A stretch of DNA of 64,000 bases from Pseudomonadota bacterium. GTDB lineage: Bacteria; Pseudomonadota; Gammaproteobacteria; Steroidobacterales; Steroidobacteraceae. Location: assembly GCA_021785405.1 (NCBI GenBank), contig JAJYFF010000001.1, positions 94,933-158,932 on the forward strand. The letters are read 5' to 3'. The notes under the pieces were generated by a model. It was not told the DNA's origin, did no database searches, and was given only the letters and a program-made list of their open reading frames with translations. Shown here piece after piece: positions 25,687 through 34,648 of this stretch (position 1 is the first letter of the stretch; the number at the start of each line of letters is the position of its first letter). Position numbers and translations under genes: made by a program.

Positions 25687-26121
25687 ATGCCACAGCGACG
25701 ACTGATCGGTTCCGGTTCGCGCTTCGAGGCCGAGATCGGCTATTCCCGCGCGGTCGTTCAAGGCGACTGGGTGTTCGTGGCCGGCACCACCGGCTTCGAC
25801 TACGCCGCGATGACGATCGCCGACGATCTGCCCGCACAGACCGAGCAATGCCTCAAAAACATCGCTGCCGCGTTGGCAATGGCGGGCTCGTCGCTGCGCG
25901 ACGTGGTGCGGGTCAGGTACATCCTGCCGAACGCGGCGGACTTTCCCCAGTGCTGGCCCATCCTGCGCAAGCACTTCGGCGAGGTGCGTCCGGCGGCGAC
26001 CATGCTCGCCGCCGGCCTCGCGGATCCCCGAATGCGCATCGAGATCGAGGTGACCGCGCTCAAGCAGTCGGTGCCCCGCACGCGGCCCCGTTCGCGGCGA
26101 AAATCCGTGTCGCGAGGATAA
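25687..26121 (+). CDS. RidA/YjgF-family protein
   Basis: A 144-residue protein with the trimeric Rid fold: YSRAVVQGDWVFVAGTTGFD, QTEQCLKNIAAALAMAGSSL, and the C-terminal signature RPAATMLAAGLADPRMRIEI. Rid proteins hydrolyse reactive enamines and imines made by PLP enzymes. The typical active-site Arg in the context VRxRxY can be seen as VVRVRYILP. The basic tail (RPRSRRKS) is atypical. Several Rid subgroups lack the deaminase activity, so the role is not certain. Confidence 0.88.
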   Translation: MPQRRLIGSGSRFEAEIGYSRAVVQGDWVFVAGTTGFDYAAMTIADDLPAQTEQCLKNIAAALAMAGSSLRDVVRVRYILPNAADFPQCWPILRKHFGEVRPAATMLAAGLADPRMRIEIEVTALKQSVPRTRPRSRRKSVSRG

Positions 26122-26293
26122 CGAGCAGGGTATCCTGCCGATGCCCAGGCCCGGGGCGTGCGAACCCTCGGTACGGTGGCGCGATGGTCACGGAATCATA
26201 AGAAGACGCCTTGATTCGTCCACCGGCTCACGCGTCGATCCCGGATCGAAGGGATCGCGATGGCCGGATCACCGACCGACGGGGGAGAAGTCG

Positions 26294-27043
26294 ATGAGTG
26301 CGACCGCGAGACTCGAATCCTTCCCGCTGCAGCGGGGTACCGACCGGGGATTCTTTCTGATCCTGTTGACCTTGATCTGGGCGGGAATCGTCGCCGGTTT
26401 CGTTCCCGACATGTTCCTGCACCTCGAGGGGCACCACGTTGCCTACGCATGGATCGTGCACGTGCACGCGATCGCTTATCTCGGTTGGCTCGCGCTGCTG
26501 ACCACGCAGATGGCGCTGATTCGCTCGGACCGTCGGGACGTGCACCGGCGGGTCGGGTGGATCGGGCTCGGGCTGATCGTCGCGATGGTGGTGCTCGGAC
26601 CGGCGACCGCGGTGATCATGGCGCAGCGAAAGTTCGGGACGCCGGATAGCGACCCGTCGTTCCTGATCATTCAGTTCATGATCGTCGCGAATTTCGCGGT
26701 GACGGCATCGGCCGCGTTCGCGCTGCGCCGCAATAGCGCGGCGCATCGGCGGCTGATGATCCTCGCGACGATATTTCTGAGTTCCGCGGGGTTCAGCCGC
26801 TGGCTTGCCCCACCGCTCGGCCCGTTGCTCGGCACGGGGGTCGGGTCCCTGTATCTACAGCTTTTCGTGTGCAGCGACATCCTGCTGCTCGCGATCGGGG
26901 TTCACGATTGGCTGACGCGCGGACGTTTGCAACGCGCGTACGCGATCGCCGCGCCGCTCGGTATCCTGAGCCAGGTGCTGATGGTGTGGATCTACACGCT
27001 ACCCGGGTGGAAGACGATCGCGGTTCGACTCATCGGACACTGA
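26294..27043 (+). CDS. Integral membrane protein of unknown function
   Basis: A 249-residue protein with about six to seven hydrophobic helices. Histidines sit in or near helices (EGHHVAYAWIVHVHAIAYLG; a second set at SAAHRRLMILATIFLSSAGF), reminiscent of DUF2306-type or heme-binding membrane proteins. No cofactor can be asserted. The ATG at 26294 is preceded by GGGGGAGAAGTCG. It is followed after 43 bp by a small gene on the same strand. Confidence 0.75.
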   Translation: MSATARLESFPLQRGTDRGFFLILLTLIWAGIVAGFVPDMFLHLEGHHVAYAWIVHVHAIAYLGWLALLTTQMALIRSDRRDVHRRVGWIGLGLIVAMVVLGPATAVIMAQRKFGTPDSDPSFLIIQFMIVANFAVTASAAFALRRNSAAHRRLMILATIFLSSAGFSRWLAPPLGPLLGTGVGSLYLQLFVCSDILLLAIGVHDWLTRGRLQRAYAIAAPLGILSQVLMVWIYTLPGWKTIAVRLIGH

Positions 27044-27086
27044 CGCCTCGTTCGATGGCGATGGGCTTCGAGTTGGAGAGCGGCAC

Positions 27087-27347
27087 ATGAAGAAACTCAA
27101 GCACGAAGCGGAGCTGTTCAAGGCGGCCTTGCTGGCTGGGATTCAGTATGCGGAGGCGCGCAAGGCGGTCGAATTCGAGGCAACCGACTCGGCGAGCGAC
27201 AAGGCCCTCTACGTGTACCGCTTGCTCGTCCATGACCAGCGCATCGCACCCATGCCGGAAGACCAGATCAGTGAGAAATCGATACGACATCGGCTCGCCA
27301 CCTGGTATGCGCATCAGTTGCCCGACGGCCACCCGCTGTTGAGGTAG
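27087..27347 (+). CDS. Small hypothetical protein
   Basis: 86 residues, MKKLKHEAELFKAALLAGIQ, charged and helical with no membrane segment or signal. GTTGGAGAGCGGCAC supplies a ribosome site before the ATG. Codon use fits a real gene, and no antisense alternative is stronger. The family is not recognised. Confidence 0.55.
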   Translation: MKKLKHEAELFKAALLAGIQYAEARKAVEFEATDSASDKALYVYRLLVHDQRIAPMPEDQISEKSIRHRLATWYAHQLPDGHPLLR

Positions 27348-27400
27348 ACCGCGACCGCCTCGTTGGCGGATCTCGAGTCGATCATTCCTCCGCGGTCGGC

Positions 27401-28195
27401 TCAGCCGCCGAAGACTTTCTTCAGCAGAGCGGTGCCGCGCGCGGCGGGATTCTCCCGGATCGACTGCTCCTGCTCGCCGATCACCGTGAACAGTCCGTCC
27501 AGGGTCTTGCGAGTCACGTAATCGTCGAGGTTGAGCGGGCTGCCGTGGTGGTTCGCGGGCTTGCCGCCGAACGATTCCAGGGCGCCGAGCGCGCCGCCGA
27601 TCTCGCCGCCGACGCCGCTCGACGTGAACGCCTTGTACTTGCGGGTCACGCCCACGCGGTCGGTGGCCGCGGCGACGATCGGGTGAATGCGGGCCGCCAG
27701 CGCCTGGCCGGCGACGCGCCGGAAATAGTCGGTCGCGGCGTGATTGCCGCCGGTGAGAATCCGGCGGGCGTCGCTCAGGGTCATTTTGCGAATCGCGTCG
27801 CCGAATATCTGCGCGACCTGGGGAACTGCCATCTCGGCGGCGCGGTTCATGCTGAGCTCGAACGCATCGACCTGGGCACCCTGGCCCAGCTTGCGTGCGA
27901 GATTTGCCGCCTGCTCGAGCTTGCCCGGCAGCGGAATGCGGACCTTGGGGTTGTTCCAGAACCCGTTCTTGCGGCCCAGGCTCCGGATCGCGTTCTGGGT
28001 GCCCGTCGCCAGGGCCTCCTTGAGGCCGGCGGCGATCTCGGTGGTGGGCAGGCCCCTGCCGAGCTGAGCGGAATTGCGCGGCCCATTGACCGCTTGCAAC
28101 AGATCCTGGAACGGATTGTCAGCGGCATGAGCCGCCGCGAGACCGGTCGCGGTCAGGGCGGCTGCGAACAGGGCATGTCGTACGATGAGGCGCAT
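27401..28195 (-). CDS. Periplasmic DUF4197 protein
   Basis: A 264-residue protein with a signal peptide (RHALFAAALTATGLAAAHA) and the DUF4197 domain. Typical phrases are TTEIAAGLKEALATGTQNAI, NNPKVRIPLPGKLEQ, AEMAVPQVAQIFGDAIRKMT and GNHAATDYFRR. Function is not established for the family. It is divergent from the 2-oxoacid oxidoreductase operon, with 164 bp between. Confidence 0.88.
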   Translation of the reverse strand: MRLIVRHALFAAALTATGLAAAHAADNPFQDLLQAVNGPRNSAQLGRGLPTTEIAAGLKEALATGTQNAIRSLGRKNGFWNNPKVRIPLPGKLEQAANLARKLGQGAQVDAFELSMNRAAEMAVPQVAQIFGDAIRKMTLSDARRILTGGNHAATDYFRRVAGQALAARIHPIVAAATDRVGVTRKYKAFTSSGVGGEIGGALGALESFGGKPANHHGSPLNLDDYVTRKTLDGLFTVIGEQEQSIRENPAARGTALLKKVFGG

Positions 28196-28359
28196 GACGA
28201 CCTCGCAGAGTCTCGAGGGACCGTCCTATAGTCTATCCGTCGGATCGGCGCGGGGCACGGCAAACTCGCAAGTTGCGCAATGGTTCCCTGGCGGATCGAA
28301 ACGATGGGAGTAACATTGTTCAATCGCCGGCGTGGGGCGGTGTTTTGCGGGGTTTCGAC

Positions 28360-30213
28360 ATGCCAGAGACGAAGGCCGGCTTGCGCGCTGCCCCGCCGGC
28401 GGCGATGCAGGCGACCGATACGGCCGATCCAAGGTACTACCACCGTGTGGTCGACTGCCAGTGGGCCTGCCCCACCCACACCGATGTGCCGGAGTACATC
28501 CGGCTGATCGCGCAAGGTCGGTTCGCCGACGCCTATCTGTTGAATCGCGCGTCGAACGTGTTCCCCGGAATACTCGGTCGGGTCTGCGATCGGCCGTGCG
28601 AGCCGGCCTGCCGGCGCGGGCGCGTCGAGGACAAACCCGTGGCGATCTGCCGCCTGAAGCGTGTCGCGGCCGATCTGAAGGGAACGGGAATCGCGGACCG
28701 GCTGCCGAAAGCGCCGGCCCGCTTGAACGGCAAGCGGATCGCGTGCATCGGCGCCGGTCCCGCGTCCTTGACGGTCGCGAACGATCTGGCGCCGCTCGGC
28801 TACGCCGTGACGATCTTCGAGCGGCACGGCGCGCCCGGCGGGCTGATGCGGACCAACATCCCCTCGTTCCGGCTGCCGCAGTCCGTGCTCGACGAGGAGA
28901 TCGGCGTGATACTCGATCTCGGCGTGTCGCTGAAACTCGGTGCACCGATCGACAGTCTGAGCCGGTTGCTCGCGGAGGGGCGGTTCGACGCGATTTTCGT
29001 CGGCTCGGGCGCGCCGAAGGGCAAGGATCTGCCGCTGCCGGGCCGGCAAGCCGCCAACGTTCACATCGGTATCGATTGGCTCGAATCGGTCGCGTTCGGT
29101 CACACCGGTTCGATCGGCGAGCGGGTGCTGATCATCGGCGTCGGCAACACCGCGATGGATTGCTGCCGCACGTCGATGCGTCTCGGCGCGAAGAGCGTGA
29201 AGGTCATGGCGCGCAAGCCGCGCAGCTTCTTCAAGGCGTCCGACTGGGAACTGGAGGATGCCGAGGAAGAACGCGTCGAGATCGTCGTGAACCACGCCCC
29301 GACGGCCTTCGTTCTCGACGCCGGCCGGGTGGTCGGCATGCGCTTCAATCGCATGGAGTACGACCTCGACGGCACCCGGATCGTCGCGGAACGCGTCGTC
29401 GACGAAGTGACGATTCCCTGCGACGAGGTGATCCTCGCGATCGGCCAGGAGAACGCGTTCCCGTGGATCGAGCGCGATGCGGGCGTCGAGTTCGACCGCT
29501 GGGACCGGCCGGTGGTCGATCCGCTCACCTTCCAGTCGACGCGCCCGGACGTGTTCTTCGGCGGCGACGCCGCGCAGGGACCGAAGAACATCATCTGGGC
29601 GGTCGAGCACGGTCACCAGGCCGCGCTCTCGATCCACGCGTACTTGAGCGGTCTGGCGCCCGCGGACCGCCCGCGGGAGGCCGTCCGGCTCTCCAGCCGG
29701 AAGATGGGTCTGCACGAATGGGCCTACAAGAACGACTACGCACCGCTCGAGCGGCGGCTGATGCCGCACGTCTCGCTCAAGGAGCGGTTCAAGAAGATCA
29801 GCATCGAGGTCGAGCTCGGCTTCACCCCGGAGCAGGCCGCGCAGGAAGCGCAGCGCTGCCTGAACTGCGACGTGCAGACCGTGTTCGAGGCGCCGCAGTG
29901 CATCGAATGCGACGCCTGCATCGACATCTGCCCGGTGGACTGCCTGACGATCGCCACGAACGGTTCCGAAGCCGAGGTGCGCGCCCGGCTGCGGGCCCCC
30001 GCGCTCGATCCGTCGCAGCCGCTGTTCGTGTCCGCGCCGTTGAAGCAGACGGGCCGCATCATGGTCAAGGACGAGAACCTTTGCCTGCATTGCGGCCTGT
30101 GCGCGGAGCGCTGTCCGACCGCCGCTTGGGACATGCAGAAATCCACCCTTCACTGGCCTCACGCCGACTACGGAAGTTCGACATGTCACTCACACGAGCG
30201 AAAGACCGCGTAA
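28360..30213 (+). CDS. NAD(P)-linked FAD/[4Fe-4S] oxidoreductase subunit of a 2-oxoacid:ferredoxin oxidoreductase operon
   Basis: A 617-residue flavoprotein of the glutamate-synthase small-subunit type. An N-terminal Cys-rich domain (CQWACPTHTDVPEYI; GRVCDRPCEPACRRG) binds a cluster. FAD and NAD(P) Rossmann motifs follow (RIACIGAGPASLTVANDLAP near 130; VLIIGVGNTAMDCCRTSMRL near 260). Two ferredoxin motifs close the protein (IECDACIDICPVDCLT; CLHCGLCAERCPTAAWDM). It can move electrons between NAD(P)H and the clusters of the following oxidoreductase. The next gene starts 31 nt before this stop, so coupling is tight. The ATG at 28360 is used because residues upstream do not fit the family. Confidence 0.88.
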   Translation: MPETKAGLRAAPPAAMQATDTADPRYYHRVVDCQWACPTHTDVPEYIRLIAQGRFADAYLLNRASNVFPGILGRVCDRPCEPACRRGRVEDKPVAICRLKRVAADLKGTGIADRLPKAPARLNGKRIACIGAGPASLTVANDLAPLGYAVTIFERHGAPGGLMRTNIPSFRLPQSVLDEEIGVILDLGVSLKLGAPIDSLSRLLAEGRFDAIFVGSGAPKGKDLPLPGRQAANVHIGIDWLESVAFGHTGSIGERVLIIGVGNTAMDCCRTSMRLGAKSVKVMARKPRSFFKASDWELEDAEEERVEIVVNHAPTAFVLDAGRVVGMRFNRMEYDLDGTRIVAERVVDEVTIPCDEVILAIGQENAFPWIERDAGVEFDRWDRPVVDPLTFQSTRPDVFFGGDAAQGPKNIIWAVEHGHQAALSIHAYLSGLAPADRPREAVRLSSRKMGLHEWAYKNDYAPLERRLMPHVSLKERFKKISIEVELGFTPEQAAQEAQRCLNCDVQTVFEAPQCIECDACIDICPVDCLTIATNGSEAEVRARLRAPALDPSQPLFVSAPLKQTGRIMVKDENLCLHCGLCAERCPTAAWDMQKSTLHWPHADYGSSTCHSHERKTA

Positions 30214-32021
30214 ACGATTTCGTGATCAAGATCGCGACCGTCAACGGCACCGGTTCGGCGAGCGCCAACGGGCTGTTGTTGAAGTCGATCTTTCGCAGCG
30301 GCGTGCCGGTCGTCGGCAAGAATTACTTCCCGTCGAACATCCAGGGCTTGCCGACCTGGTACGAGATCCGCGTCACGCGCGAGGCGCACCGCGCGCGCTC
30401 CGGCCGCGTCGACCTGATGGTGGCGTTGAACCCCGAGACCTACGCGCGCGACCTGAAGGACGTCGTATCCGGCGGCTTCTTCATCTACGACTCGACCTGG
30501 CCGCGGCCGGCGCTCGAGAAGCGCGACGACGTCACGGTGCTGGGCGTGCCGCTGGCACGGCTCTGCAACGAGAATTTCGAGGGCGTGCGCACCCGGATAT
30601 TGATGAAGAACATCTGCTACGCCGGCGTGCTCGCCGCGCTGTGCTCGATCGACTTGGGTGTCATGCGCGGCTTGCTCGGCGAGACCTACGCGAAGAAGCC
30701 GAAGCTCGTCGACTCCAACATGAAAGCCATCCAGTTGGGCTACGACTACGCACGCGCGAATTTCGAGTGCCCGCTCGGCTTGCGCGTTGAGAAGATGGAC
30801 GCGACCCGCGGCCACGTGATGATCGACGGCAACACCGCCGCCGCGCTCGGCTGCGTGTATGCGGGCGCGACCGTCGGGGCGTGGTATCCGATCACGCCAT
30901 CGACCTCGCTGATGGACGCGTACAAGGGGTTCTGTCAGAAGTTGCGGGTCGATCCGGCCACGGGCCGCAAGAAATTCCTGATGATCCAGGCCGAGGACGA
31001 GCTTGCCTCGATCGGCATGGTCATCGGCGCTTCGTGGAACGGCGCCCGCGCGTTCACGGCGACCTCGGGGCCCGGCATCTCGCTGATGCAGGAGTTCCTC
31101 GGCCTCGCCTATTACGCCGAGGTGCCGGCCGTGGTGTTCGACGTGCAGCGCGTCGGACCGTCCACCGGCATGCCGACGCGCACGCAGCAGGGCGACCTGC
31201 ATTCCGCGGCCTACGCCTCGCACGGCGACACCCGGCAGGTCTGCCTGTATCCGTCGAGCCCCGAAGAGTGCTTCGAATTCGCCGTGACCGCGTTCGATCT
31301 GGCCGAGCGGCTGCAGACTCCGGTGCTCGTGCTGTCGGATCTGGACATCGGCATGAACGACTGGATGTGTCCGGAATTCCGCTGGGACGACGCGTACCGC
31401 CCCGATCGCGGCAAGGTGCTGGACGCCGATCAACTGGCGAAGATCGACCGCTTCTGGCGATATTACGACCACGACGCGGACGGCATTCCCTACCGCACGC
31501 TGCCGGGCGTCGCGGCCAAGGGCGCCTACTTCGCGCGCGGCTCGGGCCACAACCAATACGGCGGCTATACGGAAGACTCCACGGAATACCAGATCGTCGT
31601 CGATCGGCTGCGCAAGAAGTGGATGACGGCCGCGCACCTGGTGCCGCAGGCCGTGATCGAGCCGGCGGAGCAGACGACGGACATCGCGGTCGTCAGCGTG
31701 GGCAGCGGCGACGCCGCGGTGCGCGAGGCGCTCGCCCGGCTGCGCGCGAACGGCTTGCACATCGATTACATGCGCGTGCGCGCCTTCCCGTTCGGCGAGG
31801 AAGTGCAGCGCTTCCTCGCCGCCCACCGGTTGAACTTCGTGGTGGAGCAGAACCGAGACGCCCAGCTGCGCACGCTTCTGATGATGGAGACGGCGGTCGA
31901 GCGGACGCGGCTGCGGTCCATCTTGCACTACAACGGCATGCCGATGCCGGCGAGCTACGTGACCGAGGGGATCCTCGCCGTGATCGCACCGGACCGCCCG
32001 GCGGCCCGGTTGGTCGGCTGA
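30183..32021 (+). CDS. 2-oxoacid:ferredoxin oxidoreductase, fused gamma-alpha subunit (KorA-like)
   Basis: A 612-residue subunit. Residues 10-190 are the gamma domain (IATVNGTGSASANGLLLKSI; NYFPSNIQGLPTWYEIRVTR). Residues about 205-600 are the alpha pyrimidine-binding domain (GATVGAWYPITPSTSLMDAY; EDELASIGMVIGASWNGARA; TATSGPGISLMQEFLGLAYY). With the beta subunit it interconverts a 2-oxo acid plus CoA with acyl-CoA, CO2 and reduced ferredoxin. KorA of 2-oxoglutarate oxidoreductase is the closest type by pattern, but the substrate is not certain. It overlaps the flavoprotein gene by 31 bp and the beta subunit follows after 17 bp. Confidence 0.9.
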   Translation: MSLTRAKDRVNDFVIKIATVNGTGSASANGLLLKSIFRSGVPVVGKNYFPSNIQGLPTWYEIRVTREAHRARSGRVDLMVALNPETYARDLKDVVSGGFFIYDSTWPRPALEKRDDVTVLGVPLARLCNENFEGVRTRILMKNICYAGVLAALCSIDLGVMRGLLGETYAKKPKLVDSNMKAIQLGYDYARANFECPLGLRVEKMDATRGHVMIDGNTAAALGCVYAGATVGAWYPITPSTSLMDAYKGFCQKLRVDPATGRKKFLMIQAEDELASIGMVIGASWNGARAFTATSGPGISLMQEFLGLAYYAEVPAVVFDVQRVGPSTGMPTRTQQGDLHSAAYASHGDTRQVCLYPSSPEECFEFAVTAFDLAERLQTPVLVLSDLDIGMNDWMCPEFRWDDAYRPDRGKVLDADQLAKIDRFWRYYDHDADGIPYRTLPGVAAKGAYFARGSGHNQYGGYTEDSTEYQIVVDRLRKKWMTAAHLVPQAVIEPAEQTTDIAVVSVGSGDAAVREALARLRANGLHIDYMRVRAFPFGEEVQRFLAAHRLNFVVEQNRDAQLRTLLMMETAVERTRLRSILHYNGMPMPASYVTEGILAVIAPDRPAARLVG

Positions 32022-32038
32022 ACACGCGGGAGTCTGCG

Positions 32039-33094
32039 ATGACCTTCATGAGCAAACCCAAAGTCGCCCATCCGGATTTGCCGCGGAATGCGCTCGGCCT
32101 CACGCGCCGCGACTACGAAGGCGCGAATTCCACGCTATGCGCCGGCTGCGGCCACGATTCGATCACCGCGGCCATCATCGAGGCTTGTTGGGCCAATGCG
32201 GTCGAGCCGCACACGGTCGTAAAGCTCTCGGGAATCGGCTGCTCCTCGAAGACGACCGCCTACTTCCTGAGCGGCGCGCATGGCTTCAATTCGGTACACG
32301 GCCGGATGCCGTCGATCGCGACCGGGGCCAATGCGGCGAATCGCACGCTGAACTACATCGGCGTCTCCGGCGACGGGGATACCCTGTCGATCGGGCTCGG
32401 CCAGTTCTGCCACGCGATCCGTCGCAATCTGAACATGGTCTACATCATCGAGAACAACGGCGTGTACGGCCTGACCAAGGGCCAGTTCTCGGCCTCCGCC
32501 GACATCGGCTCCAAGGCGAAGCGCGGCGAGGTGAACCGCCAACCGCCGATCGATCCCGTGCAACTCGCGATCACGCTCGGCGCCTCGTTCGTCGCGCGCA
32601 GCTTCTCGGGCGACAAGGCGCAGCTCGTGCCGTTGCTGCGGGCGGCGATGCGCCACAACGGATTCGCGCTGATCGACGTGATCTCGCCCTGCGTGACGTT
32701 CAACGATCACGAGGGCTCGACGCGCAGTTACGCCTACGCCCGGGAGCACAGTGAAGAGGCCGTGCACGCGGATTTCGTGCCGTTCGCCAGCGAAATCGCG
32801 GTCGATTACGCGGACGGTGCCGCGCAGACGGTGACTCTGCACGACGGCAGCCGGATCGTATTGCGCAAGGTGGACGCAGACTACGACCCATCCGATCCGG
32901 GGGTCGCGCTCGACGCGATCCAACAGCGCATGCGCCGCGGCGAAGTCCTGACCGGCTTGTTGCACATCGGCCAAGACGCCGAGGATATCCACGCGCTCGG
33001 CGCGACCCCGGATACGCCGTTGAACGCGATTGCGTACGAGTCGCTGAGCCCCGGCGGCGACGCGCTGCGGCGGGTCCTCGAGTCGTTTCGCTGA
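32039..33094 (+). CDS. 2-oxoacid:ferredoxin oxidoreductase, beta (TPP) subunit (KorB-like)
   Basis: A 351-residue thiamine-diphosphate subunit. CAGCGHDSITAAIIEA near residue 35 supplies cluster and cofactor contacts. The TPP/Mg motif is GDGDTLSIGLGQFCHAIRRN followed by IIENNGVYGLTKGQFSASAD. SGIGCSSKT precedes it. The C-terminal 80 residues include a further Fe-S-free region common in KorB-type subunits. CGGGAGTCTGCG precedes the ATG. This completes the operon begun at 28360. Two perfect hairpins follow the stop. Confidence 0.91.
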   Translation: MTFMSKPKVAHPDLPRNALGLTRRDYEGANSTLCAGCGHDSITAAIIEACWANAVEPHTVVKLSGIGCSSKTTAYFLSGAHGFNSVHGRMPSIATGANAANRTLNYIGVSGDGDTLSIGLGQFCHAIRRNLNMVYIIENNGVYGLTKGQFSASADIGSKAKRGEVNRQPPIDPVQLAITLGASFVARSFSGDKAQLVPLLRAAMRHNGFALIDVISPCVTFNDHEGSTRSYAYAREHSEEAVHADFVPFASEIAVDYADGAAQTVTLHDGSRIVLRKVDADYDPSDPGVALDAIQQRMRRGEVLTGLLHIGQDAEDIHALGATPDTPLNAIAYESLSPGGDALRRVLESFR

Positions 33095-33098
33095 ATCG

Positions 33099-33164
33099 CG
33101 GCCGCGCGGTGCGCGGCCGTGCGCTCCGCGAACGCCCACCGGTCGTCCGGCCGCGGCCGGACGA
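33099..33164. terminator. Two GC-rich perfect hairpins between convergent genes
   Basis: CGGCCGCGC-GGT-GCGCGGCCG (33099-33119) is a 9-bp stem starting 5 bp after the stop of the beta subunit. A perfect 22-bp palindrome, TCGTCCGGCCG / CGGCCGGACGA, lies at 33143-33164. They sit between convergent genes and lack T-runs, so they may act as transcription pause or bidirectional terminator structures. Confidence 0.5.
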
Positions 33165-33182
33165 TCCGGGCTCGGCCCGACC

Positions 33183-33803
33183 CTAGATCTCGACGAGCCC
33201 GTCGGAGAGCGTGTTGGTGTCGCTCGGATCGGGCGGGTAGTGGCGCGCCATCGCCGTACCGCAGGCATCGATCGCGTCGACGAAGCCATCCACGATCCGC
33301 CCCGCATGCACCCGATCGACGAAGGTGTCGATGATGCCGCGCCAGTGTGCCTCGCCGAGCTTCTCGTGGATGCCCTTGTCGGCCACGATCTCGACGTGAT
33401 GCTCGGCGAGCGACACGAAGAAGAGCACCCCGGAATGATGCCGCGTGAGATGCACTCCCTGCTCGTAGAACTGGGCGCGGGCGAGCCGGCTCGCCCGCGC
33501 ATGTTTCACCCGGGCGGGCACGAGCAACAGGTGCAACTCGGGCACTGCGAGGAACAGCACCGCGAGCAACAAGAAAATGATCAGCTGGATTTGGTAGACG
33601 AGGACCCAGGGAAGGGCCGCGCCGACCAGCAGGCAGGCGCCGGGGAAGAACAGCGCGACGATCGCCGCCCACAGTACCGGCAACAGCACGTAGTGGTCAC
33701 TGGCATGCGCGACCACCGCCACGAATTCGCCGCTCGTGCGCCGCTCGGCCGCGTGAATCGCCGCCGTGATGCGCGCCTTGTCCTCGGCCGTGAACCGCAC
33801 CAT
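33183..33803 (-). CDS. Membrane TPM-domain protein
   Basis: A 206-residue protein with a TPM-type domain (FTAEDKARITAAIHAAERRT and SGEFVAVVAHASDHYVL). Two hydrophobic helices split it (ALFFPGACLLVGAALPWVL; LIIFLLLAVLFLAVPELHLL). A C-terminal part follows (GVLFFVSLAEHHVEIVADKG; HAGRIVDGFVDAIDACG). Its gene is 3 bp from the end of the preceding TPM gene in a lemA-tpm-tpm operon. This operon form is common in proteobacteria and thought to act at the membrane; the molecular role is unknown. Confidence 0.87.
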   Translation of the reverse strand: MVRFTAEDKARITAAIHAAERRTSGEFVAVVAHASDHYVLLPVLWAAIVALFFPGACLLVGAALPWVLVYQIQLIIFLLLAVLFLAVPELHLLLVPARVKHARASRLARAQFYEQGVHLTRHHSGVLFFVSLAEHHVEIVADKGIHEKLGEAHWRGIIDTFVDRVHAGRIVDGFVDAIDACGTAMARHYPPDPSDTNTLSDGLVEI

Positions 33804-33806
33804 GTG

Positions 33807-34637
33807 TCACCAGCCTCCGGAAGCGCCGCCGCCGCCGAACGATCCACCGCCGCCGGAAAAGCCACCGAAGCCGCCGCCGCCGCCGAAGCCGCCGCCACCA
33901 CCGCCGCTCAGCATCCCGAGCGCGAGCCAGCCGAGCCAGCCGAGGCCGCCGCCACCGCTTCCCGGTCCACCCCGACCGCCGCGGCCCAGCAGCGCGCCGA
34001 ACAGCGGCAGCAGGACGAAGAGGAACACCAGCAGCAACAGGAATCCCGTGCCGGTGCGCTGCTGCACTTGCGCGTGCTGCTGGGCCTGTTGCTGCGTGCC
34101 CAGCAGCGCGAGGATCTGATCGGTGCCCTCGACGATGCCGGCCGCGTACGCGCCCTTCGCGAACTGGGGCACGATGACGTTGTGGATGATCCCGAAGCTT
34201 TGGGCGTCGGTGAGCGTGCCCTCCAGGCCGTAGCCGACTTCGATGCGAACCCGCCGCTCGCCGGCATCGACGATGAGGAGCACGCCGTTGTTCCTGCCTT
34301 TCTGGCCGATGCCCCAGTGCCGGCCGAGCTGGTAGCCGTACTCGTCGATGGGATAGCCCTTGAGCGTGGGCAGCGTCACCACGACGACCTGGGTGCTGGT
34401 CGCGCGCGCGTAATCGGCGAGCTTGCGCGACAGCGCGGCGAAGGTGTCGGCCGGCAGCAGGTGCGCCTCATCGACGACCGGTCCCGTGAGCGCCGGGAAG
34501 GCCGGCATGCCGGCATCGGTCGCCGTCGGCGCGGCCATCGCCGGAGCCAGCACGAACAGGCACAGCGCCGCCAGTAGACCGTGCGACCAGCGCCACGGGG
34601 CCGTCGCCCGCCAGGATCTCGTGCACGCTGCGGTCAT
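33807..34637 (-). CDS. TPM-domain protein with Gly-rich tail
   Basis: A 276-residue exported protein. It has an N-terminal signal segment (GLLAALCLFVLAPAMAAP), then a TPM domain (VVDEAHLLPADTFAALSRKL; TQVVVVTLPTLKGYPIDEYG; NNGVLLIVDAGERRVRIEVG). One transmembrane helix follows (TGFLLLLVFLFVLLPLFGAL), then a Gly/Ser-rich tail of about 70 residues ending GGGGASGGW. The start at 34637 avoids overlap with lemA, whose stop is 12 bp upstream. This is the YgcG-like partner often found beside LemA. Confidence 0.88.
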   Translation of the reverse strand: MTAACTRSWRATAPWRWSHGLLAALCLFVLAPAMAAPTATDAGMPAFPALTGPVVDEAHLLPADTFAALSRKLADYARATSTQVVVVTLPTLKGYPIDEYGYQLGRHWGIGQKGRNNGVLLIVDAGERRVRIEVGYGLEGTLTDAQSFGIIHNVIVPQFAKGAYAAGIVEGTDQILALLGTQQQAQQHAQVQQRTGTGFLLLLVFLFVLLPLFGALLGRGGRGGPGSGGGGLGWLGWLALGMLSGGGGGGFGGGGGFGGFSGGGGSFGGGGASGGW

Positions 34638-34648
34638 GGTCGAGGCCC

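Noticed and set aside
28153..30189. A 678-residue open frame antisense to the flavoprotein gene
   Set aside because: Same pattern of His/Arg/Asp-rich shadow sequence; the sense strand carries FAD, NAD(P) and ferredoxin motifs.
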